Positions 1 to 5,151 of a stretch of DNA of 5,684 bases are shown in pieces (positions within the stretch are counted from its first letter, which is position 1; the number at the start of each line of letters is the position of its first letter). The notes under the pieces are model-generated. The model was not told the origin of the DNA and did no database searches. It saw only the letters and a program-made list of their open reading frames with translations. This DNA is from Solirubrobacterales bacterium (GTDB taxonomy: Bacteria; Actinomycetota; Thermoleophilia; Solirubrobacterales; Solirubrobacteraceae), in assembly GCA_013696535.1 (NCBI GenBank), contig JACCYI010000379.1:1-5684 (forward strand), written 5' to 3'. Position numbers and translations under genes: made by a program.

Positions 1-5
1 AGAGC

Positions 6-307
6 ATGAGCCGCATGCCCGGTTCATCGATCTACGAAGCGCCCCGCGCCTACTCCGCCCGCGTGTCCCACGGCTCGGCGCTCACCTTCGAAACCCTACC
101 CGAAGCGCCCGTGCCGCCGCGCCGACAGGCGCGTGCGGACACGCTGTTGCGCGTCATCGATGGGAGGGTCTCAGTAACGCTGGGTGAAGACGATCAGGTT
201 CTCGACGCGGGCGACGAGGTCATCCTCCCTGCGGGGACAGGCCATCGGCTCTCGAGCGTGCGCGGCTCAGCGCGGTCGTCATGGGCTTCCGTCCCGTGCC
301 CCGCTGA
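6..307 (+). CDS. Small cupin-domain protein, reading frame broken near its 3' end
   Basis: Single-domain cupin of about 100 residues; function and ligand unknown. The second cupin motif, G-x5-P-x-G-x2-H, is intact at residues 69-80 (GDEVILPAGTGH), preceded by the usual 'LLRVIDGRVSV' strands (47-57). The first motif normally carries two His and a Glu for metal; here that stretch (about residues 37-49) is PPRRQARADTLLR with no His, so it may not bind metal. From residue 91 the open frame runs on for almost 400 codons antisense to two well-supported genes, which is implausible. Moving to the next frame at about 273-275 gives a cupin-like ending, VVMGFRPVPR, with TGA at 305-307. One missing G in 'gcgcggtcg' would explain this, as a real mutation or a sequencing error. 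The true start may lie upstream, because the window begins five bases before this ATG and no ribosome site is visible. The tail overlaps the convergent TetR gene by 29 bases. Confidence 0.6.
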
Positions 308-899
308 TCGCGTCGACGAGGCCGCACCAGCCGTCGCGGAGTCGCTCCATCGACCAGCCCAACCCCCTCCGGGCCCGCAGGTGATGCCCGGGCGCGAGTG
401 TCGCCAGGAGCGCCTGGGCCGTGAATTCAGGGTCCACTCGGGGCGCCGCCTCGCGCAGGAGGATCGTGAGGTGCGTGGCGTAGACCTGGTAGGGCCCGTC
501 GGCGTCGCGGCCGGGGGGCGCGGCAATGGTCATCAGGTCCCCATGGCGCTCGAGGAGTTCGAGGTACGCCATGCCGAAGGCCCGGAGTCGCTCGACCGCC
601 GAAATGCCCGGGCCGAGCGGAGGTGGGCCGTGGATCAATGCGTTCTGAAACGACCGGGAGTGCTCGTCGAGGAGGGCGAGGGCCAAGCCCGCTCTATCGC
701 CGAAGCGGCGATAGAGCGTGCCCGCGCCCACGCTCGCCGCGCGTGCGACATCATCCATGGAGACCCGATCGATGCCCCGCTCATCGACGAGGCCCGCGGC
801 CGCGGCGAGTATGCGCCGCCGGTTGCGGGCGGCGTCGGCCCGCTCAGAGGCGGTGCGGTCGGCGTCGAACAGCGGGAGATCCTGCACCCACGCGATCAT
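279..899 (-). CDS. TetR/AcrR-family transcriptional regulator
   Basis: One-component, ligand-responsive DNA-binding repressor of 206 residues, the usual TetR length. The N-terminal helix-turn-helix domain spans about residues 26-76: RRRILAAAAGLVDERG, then SMDDVARAASVGAGTLYRRFGD, which matches the TetR signature including the 'G-A-G-T-L-Y-R-R-F' recognition helix (58-66). The rest (about 95-200) is a helical ligand and dimer domain that resembles the C-terminal domain seen in many actinobacterial TetR proteins; the ligand cannot be read from sequence. The ATG at 899-897 overlaps the TGA of the upstream reductase gene in an ATGA, and there is no good Shine-Dalgarno close to it, so translation is probably coupled. 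It is the last gene of a yceI-reductase-tetR operon. The perfect inverted repeat in front of yceI is the obvious candidate operator, implying autoregulation (inference). TGA stop at 281-279. Confidence 0.94.
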   Translation of the reverse strand: MIAWVQDLPLFDADRTASERADAARNRRRILAAAAGLVDERGIDRVSMDDVARAASVGAGTLYRRFGDRAGLALALLDEHSRSFQNALIHGPPPLGPGISAVERLRAFGMAYLELLERHGDLMTIAAPPGRDADGPYQVYATHLTILLREAAPRVDPEFTAQALLATLAPGHHLRARRGLGWSMERLRDGWCGLVDAISGARDGSP

Positions 900-1450
900 G
901 CCGACTGCTCGACGGGCGCGCTCACCTCCCGGTGCAGGTCGCCGAGCAGATCGCCGAGCCGCGCGGCGAGCTCCGGGTCCAGCAGGTGGTCGTCGTCGTC
1001 AAAGGCGCTGTCGGCCATGCCGACCGGCAGCTCTCCCTCGAGGACGTGGGCACCGCTCGCCTTGAGCACCTTACGGGTGTCCGCCTGGGCCCAGACGGCG
1101 CCGAACAGTCCAGTGCTCGCGCCCATCACGGCCACGGGCTTGTCGCGCAGGACGTTGTCGGGAAACGGGCGCGACGCCCAGTCGAGCGCGTTCTTGAGCG
1201 CGCCCGGGAACGATGCGTTGTACTCGGGCGTCGCGATCAGTAGCGCGTCCGCCGACTCGATGGCGTCGAGGAGATCGCGGACGGATTCGTCGGGCGAGTT
1301 CTCCTCGTCCTCGTCGAACGCCGGCAGGCGCGCCAGGCCGTCCCACTCGACCAGGTCGGCCCCGGGCGGGAGCGCGTTCTCCGCCGCCCGGAGCAGCCTG
1401 CGGTTGTGGGACCCACGGCGCAGGCTGCCCGATATGCCGAGGATCCGCAC
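896..1450 (-). CDS. NAD(P)H-dependent FMN reductase (SsuE/ChrR/azoreductase type flavoprotein)
   Basis: Cytoplasmic flavodoxin-fold reductase of 184 residues, typical for the NADPH_dep_FMN_red family, whose members pass electrons from NAD(P)H through FMN to quinones, azo dyes, chromate or free flavin. The FMN-phosphate loop is GSLRRGSHNRRL (8-19), matching G-S-L-R-x-x-S-x-N. The family signature TPEYNASFPGALKNALDWAS lies at 74-93. A third flavin/dimer stretch, GASTGLFGAVWAQADTRKVL, is at 110-129. An acidic loop DEDEENSPDES (46-56) and a DDDD cluster near the C-terminus are individual features. The start is GTG (1450-1448), four bases after the TAG of yceI, with only a weak GCAGG nine bases upstream (1460-1464). 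The TGA overlaps the ATG of the tetR gene. The exact substrate cannot be told. Next to a YceI lipid-binding-like protein, a quinone or other electrophile is a reasonable guess (inference). Confidence 0.95.
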   Translation of the reverse strand: MRILGISGSLRRGSHNRRLLRAAENALPPGADLVEWDGLARLPAFDEDEENSPDESVRDLLDAIESADALLIATPEYNASFPGALKNALDWASRPFPDNVLRDKPVAVMGASTGLFGAVWAQADTRKVLKASGAHVLEGELPVGMADSAFDDDDHLLDPELAARLGDLLGDLHREVSAPVEQSA

Positions 1451-1454
1451 GGAG

Positions 1455-1988
1455 CTACGCCTGCTCGATCAGTGACAGCTCGACCGTCACCGTCACGTCG
1501 TTGCCGAGTGCCTGGCCGCCGGAGGGCAGCGCGATGTTCCAGTGCATCTCGAATTCCGTGCGATCGACGACCGCCTCGAGCTGCACGTGAGCGCGGGTGT
1601 TCCCGAAGGCGTCGGCAGCCGGCGCCGTCCAAGCTCCCTTGGCTTCCACGGGCCGGGTGATGCCCTTGATCGTCAGGTCACCTGATGCGGTCGCGACGCC
1701 GTTCTCGCCGAGCTCGAGCTGCGAGGAGACGAAGCGCACTTCAGGGTGACTGGCGGCGTCGAAGAACTCGTCACCCAGCACGTGGGCGCGAAACGGCTCC
1801 GGCGTGCGAATGGAGATGGACTCGACCTTGGCAGTCCCTTCGAGACGCCCATCCGCCAAACGTGCCTCGACGTCTTCGAGCGCTCCGCGGAAGATCGAGA
1901 CCCCCTGGTAGCGCACGGCGAAGCCGAAGCTCGAGTGGACGGGATCAGCGACGTATGTGCCGTTGAGAGAGGTGGTCGCGGTGCTCAT
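1455..1988 (-). CDS. YceI family protein (polyisoprenoid-binding-like, lipocalin-like barrel)
   Basis: 177 residues forming a single YceI domain, the beta-barrel family that binds polyisoprenoids such as quinone-like lipids. Family hallmarks are visible: DPVHSSFGFAVRYQGVSIFRG (15-35; D-P-x-H-S then the G-x-F/G strand), DEFFDAASHPEVRF (73-86; the classic F-F-D-x-x-x-H-P-x-x-x-F), and SGDLTIKGITRPV (102-114; G-x-L-T-I-x-G-x-T-x-P-V). There is no signal peptide, so it should be cytoplasmic, like most actinobacterial YceI proteins and unlike the periplasmic E. coli YceI. The ATG at 1988-1986 is well chosen: an AGGAGA Shine-Dalgarno (1996-2001) sits seven bases upstream. First gene of the minus-strand operon; TAG at 1457-1455. 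A palindrome and candidate promoter lie just upstream. The ligand is unknown, and a role in quinone or isoprenoid handling is by family analogy only. Confidence 0.96.
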   Translation of the reverse strand: MSTATTSLNGTYVADPVHSSFGFAVRYQGVSIFRGALEDVEARLADGRLEGTAKVESISIRTPEPFRAHVLGDEFFDAASHPEVRFVSSQLELGENGVATASGDLTIKGITRPVEAKGAWTAPAADAFGNTRAHVQLEAVVDRTEFEMHWNIALPSGGQALGNDVTVTVELSLIEQA

Positions 1989-2008
1989 GTTTGCATCTCC
2001 TGGTCGGA

Positions 2009-2030
2009 TAACCGGAGGGCGTTCCGGTTA
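2009..2030. promoter_or_regulatory. Candidate TetR operator (perfect 8+8 inverted repeat)
   Basis: TAACCGGA (2009-2016), a 6-base spacer, then TCCGGTTA (2023-2030): every base of both arms pairs. Total length 22 bases, within the normal size range of TetR-family operators. It lies 20 bases upstream of the yceI ATG, just outside the Shine-Dalgarno and immediately downstream of the predicted -10, where a bound dimer would block transcription. The operon it precedes ends in a TetR gene, so autoregulation is the simplest reading. The same RNA could form a stem-loop, but there is no T-run and the position does not suit a terminator. Confidence 0.55.
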
Positions 2031-2039
2031 GTCCCCGGG

Positions 2040-2068
2040 ATGGTAGCGCACACTGATTGCAGATGCAA
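2040..2068 (-). promoter_or_regulatory. Candidate sigma70-type promoter of the yceI-reductase-tetR operon
   Basis: Read on the minus strand: TTGCAT (2068-2063) as -35, 17 bases, then TACCAT (2045-2040) as -10. The -35 matches TTGACA at 3 of 6 positions and the -10 matches TATAAT at 4 of 6, with ideal spacing. Transcription would start near 2033, leaving a leader of about 45 bases that contains the palindrome and the AGGAGA ribosome site. Prediction by eye only; promoters of high-GC bacteria are poorly conserved. Confidence 0.35.
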
Positions 2069-2122
2069 CTAATACGGCGACCCGGACCCCGCAGACTCAT
2101 GCGGACGTGCCACGATGCGGAT

Positions 2123-3349
2123 GTGTCTGCCTCGACGTCTACGTGGACCGGGCTCCCGTCGCACCGGGCTTGGCTCGAGCTGGAGGGCGCCCGGCTGCTC
2201 GAGTTCGCGCGAGGAGCACAAGTCGAGCGCGGTTTCGCGTGGCTCGATGCCAACGGCGTGCCCGAACTGGTTCGACCGCTGCAGCTCTGGATCACCACGC
2301 GGATGACGCATGTCTTCGCTCTGGGGCATCTGGTGGGCCACCCAGGGTGCGGGCCGCTCGTCGACCACGGCGTCGCGGCGATCCGGGGCGCCTTCGCGGA
2401 TTCAGAGCACGGGGGCTGGTTCTCCTCGTGGTCGGCTGACGAGCGCGTCGGCTCGGACAAGGAGGCCTACCCGCACGCGTTCGTCCTGCTTGCCGCGGCG
2501 GGCGCGGCGATGGCGGAGCGGGCGGGTGGGGAGGGGCTGCTCGACGAGGCGATGGCCGTCGTGGAGCGGCGCTTCTGGTCGGAGGAAGAGGGCGGGTGTG
2601 TCGAGGCCTGGAGCCGCGAGTGGCGTCAGCTCGAGCCTTACCGGGGAGCCAACGCGAACATGCACATGGTCGAGGCCCTGCTCGCGGCCGGCGACGTCAC
2701 GGGCGATCAGGTCTGGGTGGAGCGCGCGTTGCGCATCGCGGACCGGCTCGTGCACCGGGTAGCCCGCGCGAACGAGTGGCGAATCGTCGAGCACTTCGAC
2801 GCGAGCTGGCGCCCACTTCCCGAATACAACGCCGATCAGCCGCGACATCCGTTCCGGCCGTTCGGGGTGACGCCCGGGCACGGCCTGGAATGGTCGCGCC
2901 TCCTCCTCCAGATCCGGGCCGGCCTGCCGAAGCCGCCCGAATGGCTGGTCGAATCTGCCGAGGGGCTGTTCAGCCGAGCCGTCGCTGATGCCTGGATCGA
3001 GGGCGGTGGCTTTGTCTACACGACGGGTCTCGACGGGCGGCCGGTCGTCGGTGACCGTCTGCACTGGGTGGTCGCCGAGGCCATCGCAGCTGCCGCCGCG
3101 CTTCACGCCATAACGGAGAAGGCGGTATACGAGCGCTCCTACCGTGCCTTCTGGGACTTCGCAGCGGCCCATCTTCTCGATCGTGAGCACGGAAGCTGGC
3201 ATCACGAGCTCGATGAGAGCCTGCGGCCGAGCATGCGGACGTGGGAAGGCAAGCCCGACGTGTATCACGCCCTGCAGGCCACGCTGATCCCGCGGCTGCC
3301 GGTCACGCCGAGCATCGCCGGCGCGCTCCGGAACGGCCTGATCTCCTGA
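2123..3349 (+). CDS. AGE-family sugar isomerase (D-mannose isomerase / YihS-like)
   Basis: Cytoplasmic (alpha/alpha)6-barrel enzyme of the N-acylglucosamine 2-epimerase superfamily, the branch that interconverts aldoses and ketoses (mannose/fructose, or sulfoquinovose/sulfofructose in E. coli YihS). It is 408 residues from this start; YihS is about 413. Core residues are all present: R60 and H63 in TTRMTHVFALGH, H181 in NANMHMVEAL, E-H-F-D at 223-226, R245 with H253 and E256 in FRPFGVTPGHGLEW, and H382 in WEGKPDVYHALQ. The open frame reaches back to TTG 2057, with ATG 2063 and ATG 2099, but similarity to YihS as I recall it begins at about 2138 (STWTGLPSHRAWLE), so GTG 2123 fits best; no start has a good ribosome site. 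Divergent from the yceI operon and followed by a structured gap. No sulfoglycolysis genes adjoin it, and the GKPDVYH motif looks more like mannose isomerases, so mannose is favoured over sulfoquinovose (inference). Confidence 0.92.
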   Translation: MSASTSTWTGLPSHRAWLELEGARLLEFARGAQVERGFAWLDANGVPELVRPLQLWITTRMTHVFALGHLVGHPGCGPLVDHGVAAIRGAFADSEHGGWFSSWSADERVGSDKEAYPHAFVLLAAAGAAMAERAGGEGLLDEAMAVVERRFWSEEEGGCVEAWSREWRQLEPYRGANANMHMVEALLAAGDVTGDQVWVERALRIADRLVHRVARANEWRIVEHFDASWRPLPEYNADQPRHPFRPFGVTPGHGLEWSRLLLQIRAGLPKPPEWLVESAEGLFSRAVADAWIEGGGFVYTTGLDGRPVVGDRLHWVVAEAIAAAAALHAITEKAVYERSYRAFWDFAAAHLLDREHGSWHHELDESLRPSMRTWEGKPDVYHALQATLIPRLPVTPSIAGALRNGLIS

Positions 3350-3624
3350 CGCGCACGTGTCCGCATGACCCAGCGCGTCGTGGTCGGCTCGACTTAAAGA
3401 CGTGAGGCCGCCGCGGGGGTGCGCGACGGCCTCGAGGTGCTCAGTGCCCGAGACCGCCGGGGAGAGGGTGAGGCGGTCAGAGGGGCCGAGTCGGGGGACT
3501 CCTTCCTTGGAGTAGCTATTTGGTGTCCGCGGCCATCCTGCCGCGGGGCGAGAGCCCGCGACATACGGCAGCCCGGCCAACCGGGGTGCGGCCAGCCACA
3601 CCTCCGAGCGTGTATGAGTCCGGC
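3350..3624 (+). other. Gene-free gap with a highly structured segment; possible 5' leader RNA of the acyl-CoA ligase
   Basis: No convincing gene on either strand. The segment 3404-3605 can fold into successive hairpins: 3404-3433 (7 bp); GACCGCC/GGCGGTC 3452-3458 with 3472-3478 (7 bp, 13-base loop); GAGTC/GACTC 3488-3492 with 3497-3501, loop GGGG; CGCGGGGC/GCCCGCG 3542-3549 with 3554-3560, one bulged G and a GAGA (GNRA) loop; and CCCGG/CCGGG 3572-3576 with 3581-3585, flanked after one mismatch by GCA/TGC, loop CCAA. ACTCC (3498-3502) can instead pair with GGAGT (3509-3513), which excludes the 3488-3501 stem. Nothing matches a riboswitch class that I can identify with confidence. High G+C alone makes hairpins easy, but perfect 7-bp arms and a GNRA loop are more than expected by eye. 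A TTG at 3520 with GGAG seven bases upstream could start a short leader or an N-terminal extension. Confidence 0.35.
3404..3433 (+). terminator. Possible terminator hairpin after the AGE isomerase gene
   Basis: GAGGCCG (3404-3410) pairs perfectly with CGGCCTC (3427-3433), and CGC/GCG can extend the stem inside. It lies 55 bases after the isomerase stop. There is no T-run after the stem, so it is not a classical intrinsic terminator; U-less hairpins have been proposed to act this way in actinobacteria. It may equally be the first stem of the structured leader that follows. Confidence 0.3.
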
Positions 3625-5151
3625 ATGGGCTCGAACATCGCCGGCATCGTCCCGGCTTCGGCGGCGCGCCACGCCGGGCGAACGGCGCTGCGGCTCGGCG
3701 ACGCGGAGATCAGCTACGCATCGCTCGATGACGCCGTCGCACAGGTCGCGGGCCTGTTGCGGGAGCGTGGGGTCGGGGCGGGCGATCGGGTCGCCGTGAT
3801 GCTGCCCAATCTCCCGCCCTTCGCGTTCGCCTACTACGGCGCCCTGCGGCTAGGTGCGGTCGTCCAGCCGATGAACGTGCTGCTCAAGCGGCGCGAGGTG
3901 TCGTTCCTGCTCAACGACGCGGGGGCGAAGGTCATCTTCGCCTTCGAAGGGCTCCACGAGCACGCGGCGGCCGGCGCCGCGACGACGGGAGCGCAGCTCA
4001 TCCTCGTCGCCTTCGACGGCTTCGACGCCGTCCTCGAGCAGGCCGATCCGGTCACCGAGGTGGTCTCCCGTCGGGGCGACGACACGGCCGTGCTGCTCTA
4101 CACGTCAGGTACGACGGGCAGCCCGAAGGGAGCCGAGCTCACGCACGACAACCTCCGCCGCAATTTCGAGATCTCCGCCGGGCTGTTCGACATCGGCCCA
4201 GACGACGTCACGCTCGGTGTCCTGCCGCTGTTTCACTCCTTCGGCCAGACCTGCGGCCTGAACACCGCCATCAGCTCCGGTGCGTGCCTGACACTGCTGC
4301 CGCGCTTCGATCCGGGTCAGGCCCTCGAGATGCTGGAGGCGCACCGGGTTACGATCTGCGAAGGCGTTCCGACGATGTACGCGGCCATGGTCGACCACCC
4401 GGACGCGCAGGTGAGGGACTTCTCCCGGCTGAAGGTCTGCATCTCCGGCGGCTCAGCGATGCCGGTCGCGGTGCTGCACGCCTGCGAGGAGCGCTTCAGC
4501 TGCCCGCTCCTCGAGGGCTACGGGCTGAGTGAGACCTCGCCGGTGGCATCCTTCAACCAGCCGGGGCTCGTCCGGAAGCCCGGTTCCATCGGCACGCCGA
4601 TCGAGGACGTCGAGATGCGCGTGGTGGACGAGCACGATCGCGAGGTGCTCGTCGGCGAGGTGGGGGAGATCCTCATCCGTGGCCACAACGTGATGAAGGG
4701 CTACTGGCATGAACCCCAGGCATCAGCTCATGAGCTGCGCGGCGGCTGGATGCACACGGGCGACCTGGCGCGCGTCGACGAGGACGGCTACTACTTCATC
4801 GTCGACCGCAAGAAGGACATGATCATCCGCGGCGGGCTGAACGTCTACCCGCGCGAGGTCGAGGAGGTCCTCTACGAGCACCCGGCGGTCTCAGAAGCCG
4901 CCGTGGTCGCCGTCCCGCATGCGCTGCTCGGGGAGGACGTCGGCGCCGCCGTCGTGCTCAAGGCCGGCGCCCAGGTCTCCGAACGGGAGCTGCGGACCTT
5001 CGTCCGGGACCAGATCGCCGTCTACAAGCACCCACGCCACCTCTGGTTCGTCGAAGAGCTGCCCAAGGGCCCGACGGGCAAGATCCTCAAGCGCTCGATC
5101 GACGTCCCTGACATCCTCGCTACGCCGACTCGGAGATCTCCCGCACCATGA
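3625..5151 (+). CDS. Long-chain fatty-acid--CoA ligase (FadD-like acyl-CoA synthetase)
   Basis: Cytoplasmic adenylate-forming enzyme: fatty acid + ATP + CoA gives acyl-CoA + AMP + PPi, feeding beta-oxidation or lipid synthesis. 508 residues, normal for the compact bacterial type. ANL-superfamily motifs in order: P-loop [16 protein letters not shown] (159-174), [10 protein letters not shown] (298-307), [13 protein letters not shown] (378-390, with the ribose-binding D380), hinge [17 protein letters not shown] (393-409), and [11 protein letters not shown] (480-490) with the catalytic lysine K486. All key residues are present, so it should be active; chain length is not readable. ATG 3625 is preferred because [22 protein letters not shown] matches typical FadD N-termini. 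The frame continues to GTG 3610 and TTG 3520; only the TTG has a Shine-Dalgarno-like GGAG (3509-3512), and it would add 35 residues (ILPRGESPRHTAARP...) unlike the family. The stop overlaps the convergent pyruvate kinase gene by 32 bases. Confidence 0.95.
   Translation: MGSNIAGIVPASAARHAGRTALRLGDAEISYASLDDAVAQVAGLLRERGVGAGDRVAVMLPNLPPFAFAYYGALRLGAVVQPMNVLLKRREVSFLLNDAGAKVIFAFEGLHEHAAAGAATTGAQLILVAFDGFDAVLEQADPVTEVVSRRGDDTAVLLYTSGTTGSPKGAELTHDNLRRNFEISAGLFDIGPDDVTLGVLPLFHSFGQTCGLNTAISSGACLTLLPRFDPGQALEMLEAHRVTICEGVPTMYAAMVDHPDAQVRDFSRLKVCISGGSAMPVAVLHACEERFSCPLLEGYGLSETSPVASFNQPGLVRKPGSIGTPIEDVEMRVVDEHDREVLVGEVGEILIRGHNVMKGYWHEPQASAHELRGGWMHTGDLARVDEDGYYFIVDRKKDMIIRGGLNVYPREVEEVLYEHPAVSEAAVVAVPHALLGEDVGAAVVLKAGAQVSERELRTFVRDQIAVYKHPRHLWFVEELPKGPTGKILKRSIDVPDILATPTRRSPAP

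Noticed and set aside
308..1475. A single open frame of 489 codons on the plus strand starting at 6
   Set aside because: Beyond the cupin part it is antisense to the tetR and reductase genes, which have clear family motifs. The translation is Arg/Ser/Ala-rich without recognisable domains, a usual by-product of high G+C.
2070..2075. TAATAC as a -10 element for the isomerase gene
   Set aside because: Only three of six consensus bases match and no -35 lies at proper distance, so I do not list it as a feature.
3575..3593. AACCGG-like sequence (3579-3584) as a second copy of the TetR half-site
   Set aside because: Only six bases match and there is no properly spaced inverted second arm, so it is not a credible operator.
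2402..3601. A 399-codon open frame on the minus strand
   Set aside because: It lies almost entirely antisense to the AGE isomerase, which shows all its catalytic residues; this frame has no recognisable domain or ribosome site.
3505..3605. Resemblance to a yybP-ykoY (manganese) riboswitch: GGAGTAGC at 3509-3516, and AGCCACACC then TCC near 3594-3605
   Set aside because: The 5' 8-mer matches and the 3' side could close a short P1 stem, but the conserved internal GUCAACA-type loop is not found and the downstream gene is not a metal transporter. Too weak to call; a covariance search would decide.
3394..3672. Short open frame of 92 codons on the minus strand over the structured gap
   Set aside because: Low-complexity Arg/Pro/Ser sequence with no ribosome site and partial overlap with the ligase start; it looks like a shadow of the GC-rich stems.
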